NCBI GenBank assembly: GCA_021814065.1
Contig: JAKAIZ010000001.1
Span: 18,692 to 66,800 of the forward strand
Direction: 5' to 3'
DNA: 48,109 nt
Source: Nitrospirota bacterium
GTDB lineage: Bacteria; Nitrospirota; Thermodesulfovibrionia; Thermodesulfovibrionales; UBA6898
The position numbers were made by a program, and so were the translations under genes. The notes beneath the pieces are model-generated. The model saw only the letters and a program-made list of their open reading frames with translations. It was not told the origin of the DNA and searched no databases. Of this stretch, positions 30,806-39,544 are shown one piece after another. The first letter of the stretch is position 1, and each line of letters opens with the position of its first letter.

Positions 30806-31761
30806 CGCTCTAACACCGCCAGACCGAAACCGGAGCGTCCGAACTCATTGCCATTATAAAGCAAGAACACCTCGCCTTCGTATTGGAACACATGCGGATA
30901 ACACACCATGTCAGAGTCCCAGTCATCCTGTGTGACGTCGAGCAGCGGATTCTCGTCGTCCCGCGCCCAATTCAGCAGATCGTCTGACCACGCATGGCCG
31001 ATGCGATAGGAGCGGCTGCTGTTTTCCCGAAAGTCGAAGGACTGTCGATAGCAGAAGAACATGTGATGCCGGCCATCAACTTCGATCACCGTCGGCAGTG
31101 CCTGACTCTCTTCAGGCCCCAATCTGTCCGAAATAATCTGTCTTGCTTCTTCCTTGATCCAGTTTATGCCGTTACTTGATGTCGCATGACCGATCTTGTA
31201 TATGCGATCGGGCGCAATTCCCGGCACAAAGCGCTTCCAGCCTTTGCCGAAGATGTACCACATATGGAATAAGTCGCCGATTACTCTCACAAAAGGGTCT
31301 CCGATCAGGCAGGGTTCGTGCAGCGATGCTGCCAGTACAGGACCGTCGCCGATTCGCCGGAAGGTGAGACCGTCGTCACAGCTGATGGCCAGCCCAATGG
31401 CCGTATCCACAGAAATCGATGTCCGGCGACTCCATCCACAGGTATACCCATACACGGCATTGCCGTAGCGCATAACGTTCATTGGAAAGATGCCATGCTC
31501 ATCGAAACAGCCGAGTCTGCCAAGCGGGATAACCGTCTTACTGGACACGCGAATAATATCATGCAGGTTCTTTTGCATTTCGACGAAGGCAATGTGGCTG
31601 AGATATTTGCCATTCTTCTTGTCCACTGCACGCGAAGAGAAGTAGATTCGCACAAAGTCATCAAACACCAGAGTTTGAGGAGATTGGGCAAATTGAACAC
31701 AGTTGTTCGGGAGCTTGTGCTTCGTCGGGTCGAATATCTTGCCTAGCTTCTTCCACTTCAT
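30802..31761 (-). CDS. Five-bladed glycosidase-fold protein (GH43/GH130-like), copy 1
   Basis: The product is 319 aa. The start MKWKKLGKIFDP and repeated motifs such as FAQSPQTLVFDDFVRIYFS, GIFPMNVMRYGNAVYGY, IGLAISCDDGLTFRR, IGHATSSNGINW and DMVCYPHVFQYEGEVFLLYN match the predicted glycosylases of the GH43/GH32/GH130 propeller fold. Such genes are common in O-antigen clusters, where real hydrolysis is unproven. It is a close paralogue of the next gene (31774). It could act as a phosphorylase or glycan-editing enzyme, or simply bind sugar. There is no signal peptide, so it acts in the cytoplasm. Confidence 0.82.
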   Translation of the reverse strand: MKWKKLGKIFDPTKHKLPNNCVQFAQSPQTLVFDDFVRIYFSSRAVDKKNGKYLSHIAFVEMQKNLHDIIRVSSKTVIPLGRLGCFDEHGIFPMNVMRYGNAVYGYTCGWSRRTSISVDTAIGLAISCDDGLTFRRIGDGPVLAASLHEPCLIGDPFVRVIGDLFHMWYIFGKGWKRFVPGIAPDRIYKIGHATSSNGINWIKEEARQIISDRLGPEESQALPTVIEVDGRHHMFFCYRQSFDFRENSSRSYRIGHAWSDDLLNWARDDENPLLDVTQDDWDSDMVCYPHVFQYEGEVFLLYNGNEFGRSGFGLAVLER

Positions 31762-31773
31762 CGCGCTTAGCCC

Positions 31774-32736
31774 TTATTCAAGTATTCCATCCAACACAGC
31801 AAGACCGAAGCCCTGCCTGCCGACCTGGTTGCCAAGATAAAACAGATAGGTTTTGCCATCCAGTTCAAAAACGTGCGGATAGCTTATCATTTCAGAATCC
31901 CATCCGTATTCTGAAACATCTATCCCAGCCTTAGCGTCGTTACGCACCCAGTCAATCAGGTTGGTGCTGGAAGCGTAGCCAATACGATAGCCGTTTTCCC
32001 TTCCGCGATAGTAGCTGCTGTACCGGTAGCAAAAGAACATGTGATATTTGCCACCAGCATAAAATACATCTGGGCTGGCTTGCGCCTCATCTTCTTCGAC
32101 TCTGCTTGCAATCAGATCCCGGTTTATCTTCGTCCAACAGATGCCGTCCGAAGAAAAAGCCATGCGGATCTTATAGACCGGCTCCGCCCTGCTATCCACC
32201 ATCTTCCACTTGCGTCCCGCGATGTACCACAGATACCATGTGTCATTGAAACGCCGGATCTTCGGACCGCTCAGCACGAAGGGCTCATCCGGTGAATACG
32301 ACAGCACCGGTCCATTGCCCTGTTTAGTAAAGGTTTCGCCCCCGTCTCGGCTGGTCGCCACACCGATGGCAACGTTGAAAGGCACAGATTCACAGCGCGT
32401 CCAGCCACCATAATAGGCACGCACTTCGTCGTGGTAGCGAATGACGGAGACGGGATAAGTGCCGAACTCGTCAAACTCACCCAGCCCGCCTAAACAAAGT
32501 ATGGGCAGTGCACCGACGCGCCGCACCTTAAATAGGTCGGTGCGATCCAGATCTACATAGCTTGAGTAGCTCACGTATTGACCGTTCTCATCCGCAGGAG
32601 GCCGGCAGGAGAAATAAACTCGCACAAAATCGTCAAACAACAGAGTCGCCGGTGCTTGTGCGAATTCCTTAAACCAACTTCGCCCTTTGACTTCCTGAGG
32701 CGTAAATACCTTTCCTAGTTTCTTCCACATGAACAT
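31774..32736 (-). CDS. Five-bladed glycosidase-fold protein (GH43/GH130-like), copy 2
   Basis: The product is 320 aa, a paralogue of the protein at 30802. Shared landmarks: MWKKLGKVF, FAQAPATLLFDDFVRVYFS, IGVATSRDGGETFTK, MAFSSDGICWTK, IGYASSTNLIDW, DSEMISYPHVFELDGKTYLFY and the end GNQVGRQGFGLAVLDG. The genes are 12 nt apart, so this is a tandem duplication that has diverged. There is no export signal. The start may be MFMWKK or the internal MWKK. Confidence 0.82.
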   Translation of the reverse strand: MFMWKKLGKVFTPQEVKGRSWFKEFAQAPATLLFDDFVRVYFSCRPPADENGQYVSYSSYVDLDRTDLFKVRRVGALPILCLGGLGEFDEFGTYPVSVIRYHDEVRAYYGGWTRCESVPFNVAIGVATSRDGGETFTKQGNGPVLSYSPDEPFVLSGPKIRRFNDTWYLWYIAGRKWKMVDSRAEPVYKIRMAFSSDGICWTKINRDLIASRVEEDEAQASPDVFYAGGKYHMFFCYRYSSYYRGRENGYRIGYASSTNLIDWVRNDAKAGIDVSEYGWDSEMISYPHVFELDGKTYLFYLGNQVGRQGFGLAVLDGILE

Positions 32737-32739
32737 GGT

Positions 32740-33438
32740 TCAGATCAATTCATAGTTAGTCGATATGCAGGTTCGGATTGCGTCGAGTGGGTTGAACATC
32801 ATCACGTCGACGATTGACAACCACGGTATGAACTCATTGCCGAACTGTTCATATACGAATGGTTTCGATTTGATAAATTTCAAGTCGATGCCCTTTGCCC
32901 GAAAAGTTTCTCTTGAATACAACTCCATGCCGCCTATAGCGTTCATATACGTAGTCGCACCGACCGATTCACACAAGGCTAGTACCTTGTCCTGACTCTT
33001 TAAGGAGTGGTCGATCGGAACGTTTGATGAAACCACTACTCTAGTTTCTATCTTCAAGTATTTACAAGTTCTGACAAGCGAGTTATATATAAACCTAAAC
33101 AAATTCGACTCTTCATATTGCACGATTTGTTCGACCAAGGAAAACGTCTGTACGAAATAGGGCGCTCGTCGGTAAGCTTCTCTTATCTGATTCAACAGCC
33201 TGTCTCTCTTAAATTCAGTGGAGATTTCTCTGTCCTTGATATCTAAGAAATCCGAGTCATTTTTTAGCGGAATTGAAAATGTAACATCTGTGCCATTTTG
33301 GAGAAAGCGATTCCTGTTGATCCAGCCTTTCTTTGTATACTGAATATTATCGTAAATAATAAATTGATCCACCGCGTGAATTAATTGAAAATAACCGATA
33401 TAGGGAAAGAAATATGGCTGCATTATCCCGATTTTCAC
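32740..33438 (-). CDS. WbqC-like family protein
   Basis: The product is 232 aa. The N-terminus MKIGIMQPYFFPYIGYFQLI and the following YDNIQYTKKGWINRNRFL are hallmarks of the WbqC family, found almost only in O-antigen and polysaccharide clusters. The biochemical role is not settled; members lie next to DegT aminotransferases, as here (2 nt from the gene at 33441). It may help modify an amino sugar or link it to glycine or another group (inference). Confidence 0.88.
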   Translation of the reverse strand: MKIGIMQPYFFPYIGYFQLIHAVDQFIIYDNIQYTKKGWINRNRFLQNGTDVTFSIPLKNDSDFLDIKDREISTEFKRDRLLNQIREAYRRAPYFVQTFSLVEQIVQYEESNLFRFIYNSLVRTCKYLKIETRVVVSSNVPIDHSLKSQDKVLALCESVGATTYMNAIGGMELYSRETFRAKGIDLKFIKSKPFVYEQFGNEFIPWLSIVDVMMFNPLDAIRTCISTNYELI

Positions 33439-33440
33439 GA

Positions 33441-34544
33441 TCAGTTACCTTTAATGATTGAAACTATCCTCTCAACCGATTCATTTTCCAAATTGGGGTA
33501 AATCGGTAAACAAAGCACCTTATCAGCCACGCCTCTGGCCACCGGCAGATTCTCCCGCGCGGCAGAAGGCAAGCCCCGATACATCGGAAACTCACTGATC
33601 AATGGGTAGAAATAGCGACGCGCATAAATCCCATGCTGACGAAGTTTATTATTAAGTTCATCTCTTGATCGCGGATATTCTTTTTGAATTAATATGGGGA
33701 AATATGAATAATTGTGGGTTGTGTCGGCAGGCAATGAAGGACAGGCAATGCCAAGAACCGATGATAGTTGCTCGCGATATTGCGCATCTATCTCACGTCG
33801 CCGCTCGATTGCTTTGTCTACATGCTTGAGTTGTAACAGTCCAAAAGCTGCCTGAAGCTCATTCATTTTGGCGTTTATGCCTGTCGAAACAACAGAAACT
33901 TCCCCCGCGTAACCGAAATTCTTCAGGTCATCGATTCGCTTTTTTATCTTTGCATCAGGGCATATGATAGCGCCACCCTCAAACGTAGTGAACACTTTTG
34001 TTGCATGGAAACTTAATATCGAAAGGTCTCCATACCTCAAAAGATTCTCGCCCTTATAATTGACACCAAAGGTGTGTGCTGCATCGTAAATGACCTTCAG
34101 GCCGTACGTATCGGCGATCTTCTGTATCTTGTACACATCACACGGGTTTCCATACACATGCACAGGCAGAATCGCGGTAGTGTGCGGTGTGATTGCCGCT
34201 TCGATTTTTTCCGGATCAAGATTGAATGTTTTGGGATCAATATCCACAAAAACAGGTTTTATGCCGTTCCAGAGCAAGGAATGAGCAGAGGCAACAAAAG
34301 AAAAAGGGGTGGTAATGACTTCGCCGGTAATCCGTAACGACTGAAGTGCCGTAACAAGGGCAAGAGTACCGTTGGCAAATAAGGCAATATGCTCAACACC
34401 AAGGTAGTCAGTAAGCTCTTTTTCAAGTTCCTGGTGAAATGGGCCGCCGTTAGTGAGCCATTTATTCTCCCATATTTGCTCAAGGTAGGGCAGAAATTCT
34501 GCCAAAGGCGGCATATATGGTTGAGTAACGTAGATGTTTTTCAT
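33441..34544 (-). CDS. DegT/DnrJ/EryC1/StrS family sugar aminotransferase
   Basis: The product is 367 aa. The PLP-binding lysine is in SFHATKVFTTFEGG (~188), with the preceding VIYDAAHTFGV aspartate and ITTPFSFVASAHSLLWNG typical of the fold. The family moves an amino group from glutamate to a 3- or 4-keto nucleotide sugar. With the GNAT enzyme downstream it would give an N-acylated amino sugar. The 55 bp upstream separate it from the Wzt gene. Confidence 0.9.
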   Translation of the reverse strand: MKNIYVTQPYMPPLAEFLPYLEQIWENKWLTNGGPFHQELEKELTDYLGVEHIALFANGTLALVTALQSLRITGEVITTPFSFVASAHSLLWNGIKPVFVDIDPKTFNLDPEKIEAAITPHTTAILPVHVYGNPCDVYKIQKIADTYGLKVIYDAAHTFGVNYKGENLLRYGDLSILSFHATKVFTTFEGGAIICPDAKIKKRIDDLKNFGYAGEVSVVSTGINAKMNELQAAFGLLQLKHVDKAIERRREIDAQYREQLSSVLGIACPSLPADTTHNYSYFPILIQKEYPRSRDELNNKLRQHGIYARRYFYPLISEFPMYRGLPSAARENLPVARGVADKVLCLPIYPNLENESVERIVSIIKGN

Positions 34545-34599
34545 TCTAATTCACCAGAACAACCTTGATTATTCATAAACTCCCTTTTCAATCATTCCG

Positions 34600-35868
34600 T
34601 TAAGGCTCAAGCTTACTGTCAAAAGAAAGATCCCACTCAAGCTTTGGTCTAATTACCCCCTCTTTTTGACCCGCCCACCCCAGTTGTCCTGTCCCAGGAC
34701 TGATTATATCAAACGTAAGTACATTTCTATGCTCATAAATAACATGGCCTCTGTCTTTGACTAATAGTAGTCTGCTGACAGTGTAAGACCCATCATTCAA
34801 CAAATTGCCCGGGACCCTGCACTTTGCCTTGAGAAGTCCCGGCCCGAATTTATCATTTTTGCTGAATCCGGTAGATGCCACATAAACTAAAATTCCGCGT
34901 TCGTCAATCAGATGATAAGTAACGTCCAGATTGTTTTCACCCGACAGCAAGTTAATAAACTGGAATTCAAACTCAAACGGCATATCCGACTGCAATGTTC
35001 CGGAAACTACGGTCAATGGTCTCACAAGTGCTTTTATAAACTTTGCCTTGTCATTACCCGGGGCCGTAGCCGGATCCTTCCATTCCTGACAGCTGGTGTA
35101 TATGGAAGATTGACTGAGATACTGATGAACTATTTCCCTTGTTTCCCCATACTCGGCCAATTGTCCGTTTTTCAATAATATGGCTTTTGAGCAAAGGTTA
35201 AGCAGCGACTCCATATTATGACTCACGAACAAAACGGTTCTTCCGCCCTTAGCAACTTCTCCCATCTTTCCCAGACACTTCTTCTGGAACTGGGCATCTC
35301 CTACTGCAAGCACTTCATCGACCACCAGTATCTCAGGCTCAAGGTGCGCTGCAACAGCAAAGGCGAGTCTTACATACATTCCGCTCGAGTACCTCTTCAC
35401 AGGGGTATCGAGAAATTTTTCTATCTCTGCAAAGGAAACGATCTCGTCGAACTTTTTCCGTACTTCTTCTTTCCTCATGCCAAGGATGACGCCGTTGAGA
35501 AATATGTTTTCTCTTCCTGTCAGCTCGGGATGAAAGCCCGTACCGACCTCAAGCAGGCTGCCGACCCTGCCCTTTAACCTGGCCTCTCCTTCTGTCGGCT
35601 CCGTTATCCGGCTCAGTATCTTCAGAAGAGTGCTTTTGCCTGCGCCGTTCCTGCCGATAATACCTACGACCTCGCCCACATTTACCTCGAATGATACATC
35701 CTTCAGTGCCCATATGGTATCGTCCGCCGTCTTTGACCTCCCGGTGAACAAATGAACGGGGGCCTTCGCAGCCTTGACCAATGCCTCACGGAACGTCTTG
35801 TACGGAGCAATGGCCTTGCCGATGCGGTATTGTTTCGAGAGTCCTTCCACTTTAATTACCGCTGCCAT
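34600..35868 (-). CDS. wzt: O-antigen/polysaccharide ABC exporter, ATP-binding subunit with C-terminal substrate domain
   Basis: The product is 422 aa. Walker A is GIIGRNGAGKSTLLKILS (~71), the signature YSSGMYVRLAFAVA, Walker B PEILVVDEVLAVGD and the H-loop FVSHNMESL. After ~residue 260 comes a C-terminal domain of ~150 residues rich in beta-strands (e.g. FEFEFQFINLL, VTYHLIDERGILVYV), as in Wzt proteins that recognise a capped glycan end. The ATG directly follows the permease stop (TAA ATG). The methyltransferase in the cluster could make the cap that this domain reads (inference). ABC-type export implies the glycan is finished in the cytoplasm. Confidence 0.92.
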   Translation of the reverse strand: MAAVIKVEGLSKQYRIGKAIAPYKTFREALVKAAKAPVHLFTGRSKTADDTIWALKDVSFEVNVGEVVGIIGRNGAGKSTLLKILSRITEPTEGEARLKGRVGSLLEVGTGFHPELTGRENIFLNGVILGMRKEEVRKKFDEIVSFAEIEKFLDTPVKRYSSGMYVRLAFAVAAHLEPEILVVDEVLAVGDAQFQKKCLGKMGEVAKGGRTVLFVSHNMESLLNLCSKAILLKNGQLAEYGETREIVHQYLSQSSIYTSCQEWKDPATAPGNDKAKFIKALVRPLTVVSGTLQSDMPFEFEFQFINLLSGENNLDVTYHLIDERGILVYVASTGFSKNDKFGPGLLKAKCRVPGNLLNDGSYTVSRLLLVKDRGHVIYEHRNVLTFDIISPGTGQLGWAGQKEGVIRPKLEWDLSFDSKLEP

Positions 35869-36693
35869 TTATATAACATCCGCAAAAGACTTTTCGACAC
35901 TTCTGAAATAAAAAAGTCCGGAGAAGAATAGCAGAAACGCGACGGCTGAAGATATGCAAAGCTGTTCCCATCTGATCACGGTTCCGCCGAGCAGGGCAGC
36001 CCTGAAGGCCTCGATTATGCCGCCCATAGGGTTAAGAGCCAAAAATATGCGATATTGTTCCGGGACCATCGTAGCCGGATATATTACTGGCGTCGCGAAC
36101 AACCATATCTGGATCAGGAACGGTATCACGTATTGGAAGTCTCTGTATTCTACATTCAGGGCCGAGAGCCAGAGACCGGAACCCACGGCAATTATGAAGA
36201 TCAGGCCTACTAGAGCCGGCAGCAGGATGATGCCGGTAAGGCTGGGGGTAAAGTTGTAGTAGATCATCATGCCGCCCAGGATTACAGAGGCGATCAGGAA
36301 ATCGAGAAGAACTGCAAGCGCCGAACTCGCAGGAATGATCAGCCTGGGGAAATAGACCTTTGAAATAAGATTCGAACTCGCAACAAGGCTGTTGCTGGCA
36401 CTGCCCATCGTAGACGAAAAATAATTCCAGGGAAGGAGGCCGGCATATACGAATATCGGATACGGTATGCCGTCTGAAGGCACCTTGGCCAGTGTGCCGA
36501 AAAGTATCGAAAACACGACCATGGTAAATAACGGCTGAAGTATCGCCCAGGCGATTCCGAGGCCGGTCTGCTTGTATTTCACCTTGATGTCACGCCAGGC
36601 GAGAAAATATAGCAGGTCGCGATATGCCCATATCTCCCTGAAGTTGATAGGGATCCATCCCCGCTGTTTTCTTATGATTGTTTCATATTCCAT
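35869..36693 (-). CDS. wzm: O-antigen/polysaccharide ABC exporter, permease subunit
   Basis: The product is 274 aa, ABC-2 type, with six predicted helices. An amphipathic start (INFREIWAYRDLLYFLAWRDIKVKYKQ) precedes ILQPLFTMVVFSILFG, then LPWNYFSSTMGSASNSLV and the conserved LNPMGGIIEAFRAALLG near the end. It pairs with the ATPase gene that starts immediately after its stop. It moves the undecaprenyl-linked polysaccharide across the inner membrane. Confidence 0.92.
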   Translation of the reverse strand: MEYETIIRKQRGWIPINFREIWAYRDLLYFLAWRDIKVKYKQTGLGIAWAILQPLFTMVVFSILFGTLAKVPSDGIPYPIFVYAGLLPWNYFSSTMGSASNSLVASSNLISKVYFPRLIIPASSALAVLLDFLIASVILGGMMIYYNFTPSLTGIILLPALVGLIFIIAVGSGLWLSALNVEYRDFQYVIPFLIQIWLFATPVIYPATMVPEQYRIFLALNPMGGIIEAFRAALLGGTVIRWEQLCISSAVAFLLFFSGLFYFRSVEKSFADVI

Positions 36694-36729
36694 AAATCCT
36701 TATCCGGTCATACCTATCGAATTTATAAC

Positions 36730-37344
36730 TCAAAAATAGACCCTAATGCCTTTTTCATCGACCCCGTTACGCAAGAGTTCGTCGTACACTTTTTCCCTTT
36801 CGAGGTACCTTGTTACGATGACACAGTCATATTTCATCCCTTCGATTGCACTGAGCGGCTTCACCTTCTGCCCGAAAAACTTTTTTTCCGAAACCTCGGT
36901 ATCCACCACTCCGACCAGCTTCATAGCGGTCTCCTGAAGAGTGATATAGGCGATCTCGGCCACCTCGCCCGTGCCGGCGAAGACGACCCGTTTGATGCCG
37001 CTTTCGTCCATCTCCCTGAAGAGCGTCTTGAGGTTGCTCCTTGCCCCGCGGTAGAGGTTTGTGAAGTTCTGAAGATGGTGGTAGGTGAGGCGGGTCTTTT
37101 CGGCAAAACCCTTCGGCGTGACAAAATAGGCAAAGCGTTTCGCCGGCACCGACTTCACCGTGATGTAGCCCTTCGATACGAGGTTTTTAACATAGGAGTT
37201 GACCAGCCCAAGGGCGATGTTCAGCCTTTTGCTCAGGTCGCGCTGCGAAAGCGGCTCCCCCTTTGATATCTCGTCGAGAAGAAGGAGAGACCGGTACGTG
37301 TCGTGATTCGGCTGCTCGCGGTCGTTCATGTCATGAACGTTCAT
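36730..37344 (-). CDS. EPS-associated MarR-type winged-helix regulator with C-terminal nucleotide-fold domain
   Basis: The product is 204 aa. Residues ~17-75 form a winged HTH (LSQRDLSKRLNIALGLVNSYVKNLVSKGYI). Residues ~110-204 look like a Rossmann/CoA-binding-type fold (IKRVVFAGTGEVAEIAYITLQE, LVGVVDTE, YDCVIVTRYLEREKV). This combination matches the MarR-family regulators found at EPS loci. It is the first gene of the polysaccharide block, 36 nt before the ABC permease. A perfect palindrome overlaps its start codon, suggesting autoregulation. No SD is visible; translation may be leaderless or start at the second Met (MNDREQ). Confidence 0.85.
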   Translation of the reverse strand: MNVHDMNDREQPNHDTYRSLLLLDEISKGEPLSQRDLSKRLNIALGLVNSYVKNLVSKGYITVKSVPAKRFAYFVTPKGFAEKTRLTYHHLQNFTNLYRGARSNLKTLFREMDESGIKRVVFAGTGEVAEIAYITLQETAMKLVGVVDTEVSEKKFFGQKVKPLSAIEGMKYDCVIVTRYLEREKVYDELLRNGVDEKGIRVYF

Positions 37345-37346
37345 GA
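37331..37346. promoter_or_regulatory. 16-bp perfect palindrome at the start codon of the EPS regulator
   Basis: TCATGAACGTTCATGA is its own reverse complement and spans the ATG at 37344. Related half-sites (TTCATG at 37325, TTGAAC at 37348) flank it. It is the obvious candidate operator for the regulator encoded there. Confidence 0.6.
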
Positions 37347-37464
37347 ATTGAACGATACCATGGGAAAAGGGATTCTGTCAATAGCCGACAGGCTACAACT
37401 GGAGCGAAGACAGGGAGGGCAGTTTATCAATGCGAGGCGTGAGGTGTGACAGGGAACCCGGGTC

Positions 37465-38484
37465 TCAGTCCTTCAAAATAAGTTCCGAGACCGAGATGCG
37501 ATAGCGGGAAAGGAGCCGGGCGAATTCCCCGCCGGAAAGCCTCTTTTTGATCGCCCGCCTCTTGCCGATCATACGCGGCAGCCCTTTCAGTGCCATACAG
37601 TATGCCTTTAATCCGGTGAGGCCATAGTCCGCCGCGGAAAGGGACCGGCTGTAGCCGGCCGCGCTTCCCCTTCCTGTCGCCGCGCCGTACAGCTGGAGCG
37701 CGTACCTCACGAGGGAATAAAAGGGAGCCAGGAAGAGCCAGGAGAGGGGGAAGTTCTTCACCGCCACCCAGATCCTGTTCCTCTCGAGATGGAGGGCCTT
37801 GAAGGACGAATATCTTCCGGCAGTGACCGAATACTTGTGGTATACAACGGCGCCCGGAGCATAGACCGATCCCCACCCTGCACGCCTAGCCCGCAGGCCT
37901 ATGTCCGTGTCCTCGGCGTATGCGAAGAAATCCTCATCGAAAAGCCCAATCTCATTCAGCATCGCCTTCCGGTAAAGGGCCGCGGCAGCGTGGGCGAAGA
38001 GCACCTCTTCTTCATTGTCGTATTGTCCCCGATCGATCTCACCCCGTCCCCTCTGCCTCCCGATGCCGTCGGGGTAGATCAGCATGCCGACAGAATCGAT
38101 CTCACGGGTTTCCGAGTCGAGAAGTATCTTTGAGGAGACCATCCCCACACGACCGTCCTTTTCCGCGGCGCGCCGGAGCTCCTCCAACCAACCCGGCTCC
38201 GCTTCGGTATCATTGTTCAGCAGCGCGACAAATCTTGCCTTCGATTCGGTAATGCCGACGTTGCAGGCATGGGCAAAACCGGTGTTCTCCGGAAGCTTGA
38301 CGAGCCTGACCCAGGGGAAGCCGCCTTCGATGAGCGCAACGGAGCCGTCGGTCGAGCCGTTGTCGACGACGATCGCTTCGAAAGAACGAATTGTCTGCCT
38401 GCCGAGGGATGAAAGGCATTGAGCAAGGAACTTTTCTCCGTTAAGGTTCGGAATCACCACGGATACGGCAGGCAATTCAACCAT
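37465..38484 (-). CDS. GT2 glycosyltransferase, rhamnosyltransferase-like
   Basis: The product is 339 aa. GT-A core: VSVVIPNLNGEKFLAQCL, AIVVDNGSTDGSVAL, FVALLNNDTEAEPGW (DxD-type NNDTE) and GLFDEDFFAYAEDTDIGLRA (catalytic ED motif). This is the WcaE/RfbF-like class of rhamnosyl- or related transferases. A C-terminal hydrophobic helix (FPLSWLFLAPFYSLVRYAL) and basic tail suggest membrane association. GC-rich composition contrasts with the AT-rich genes at 28-34 kb. The 120 bp after its stop (37345-37464) hold only the regulator's upstream region. Confidence 0.88.
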   Translation of the reverse strand: MVELPAVSVVIPNLNGEKFLAQCLSSLGRQTIRSFEAIVVDNGSTDGSVALIEGGFPWVRLVKLPENTGFAHACNVGITESKARFVALLNNDTEAEPGWLEELRRAAEKDGRVGMVSSKILLDSETREIDSVGMLIYPDGIGRQRGRGEIDRGQYDNEEEVLFAHAAAALYRKAMLNEIGLFDEDFFAYAEDTDIGLRARRAGWGSVYAPGAVVYHKYSVTAGRYSSFKALHLERNRIWVAVKNFPLSWLFLAPFYSLVRYALQLYGAATGRGSAAGYSRSLSAADYGLTGLKAYCMALKGLPRMIGKRRAIKKRLSGGEFARLLSRYRISVSELILKD

Positions 38485-38516
38485 GGCAGCTTTTCCGCGC
38501 TTCCAGGCGCAACGGC

Positions 38517-39464
38517 TCAGTCAACCCGCTTCTTACCTTCCGGGGTAAACAGCTCTTCCCTCAGGTTCTGAAGCCTGTGATCGACCTCCTGAAAGCGGCG
38601 GGCTACAGTATGAAGTATCAAACCCACAAACCCTACAAGAAGTCCCGAAAGAATCAGGCCGACGGCAAGGACAGCGGAAGGCAAATGGTAGATAAGACCC
38701 GTCAGGAGAAATTCGTCGATAACTACCGTGCCGGGTATGAACCCTGCGGCCATGAGTAAGAGGCCTACAACGCCAAAGGCGGTCATCGGCTTGTAGTCTC
38801 TGAAGAGGGCGAAGATCGTCTCGACAATAAGGAAACCGTCCCTGAGAATCTTGATCTTCGACTCACTCCCCGGAGGTCGCGCAGAGAGGTCGATCGGCAC
38901 TTCTTCCACTCTGAAGCCCCGGTCGAGGCTTTTAATGGTCAGTTCCGTCTCGATCTCGAACCCGGTACTCAACAGCGGCAGGCTCTTGACGATATTCCGG
39001 TTAAAGGCCCGATACCCCGACAGCAGGTCCGTCACCCTCACCTTGAAGATCGAGTTGAGCATAGAAAGAAATATCCGGTTCCCGAACCGGTTCATGGGCT
39101 TGAACTGGCTTTCGGACATCCGGTGAAGTCGTGAGCCGATCACCATATCTGCCTCGTCCTTGGTGATCGGAGCCAGAAGGTCATGGACCCTCTCGGCGGG
39201 ATACGTGCCGTCGCCGTCCACCATCACGTAGATGTCCGCATCCACCGTCTTGAACATCGTCCGCATAACGTTACCCTTACCCTGTCGTTTCTCGCTCCGG
39301 ACGATAGCGCCGGCCGACAGCGCCTCCGCGACGGTACCGTCCTCCGAATTGTTGTCGTACACGTAAATGTCCGCGTCAGGCAGCTGACGCCGAAAATCCC
39401 GCACAACGCCCGCAATCGTCTTTTCTTCATTAAAGCAGGGGATGAGAACGGCTATTCTTTCCAT
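38517..39464 (-). CDS. GT2 polyprenyl-phosphate glycosyltransferase with two C-terminal membrane helices
   Basis: The product is 315 aa. DPM1/GtrB-like: VLIPCFNEEKTIAGVV, IYVYDNNSEDGT, MVDGDGTYPAE (metal site), MVIGSRLHRM, LLSGYRAFNRNIVKSLP. Two membrane segments at ~228-290 (AFGVVGLLLMAAGF; YHLPSAVLAVGLILSGLL) place it at the inner membrane. It would charge undecaprenyl phosphate with a sugar for use outside by a GT-C enzyme. It starts 80 nt after the lipoprotein gene at 39545. Confidence 0.9.
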   Translation of the reverse strand: MERIAVLIPCFNEEKTIAGVVRDFRRQLPDADIYVYDNNSEDGTVAEALSAGAIVRSEKRQGKGNVMRTMFKTVDADIYVMVDGDGTYPAERVHDLLAPITKDEADMVIGSRLHRMSESQFKPMNRFGNRIFLSMLNSIFKVRVTDLLSGYRAFNRNIVKSLPLLSTGFEIETELTIKSLDRGFRVEEVPIDLSARPPGSESKIKILRDGFLIVETIFALFRDYKPMTAFGVVGLLLMAAGFIPGTVVIDEFLLTGLIYHLPSAVLAVGLILSGLLVGFVGLILHTVARRFQEVDHRLQNLREELFTPEGKKRVD

Positions 39465-39544
39465 AGGGTAATCGTCATCTGCGTCCGCCCGAAATTTTTC
39501 CTACATTACCGGAAGGGCCGCCCATTGTCAAGTGAAGAGGCCCC

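Noticed and set aside
23721-37464. PEP-CTERM/exosortase system suggested by the EPS-type MarR regulator
   Set aside because: I found neither an exosortase-like membrane protein nor a PEP-CTERM tail in the window; this regulator type also occurs at other EPS loci.
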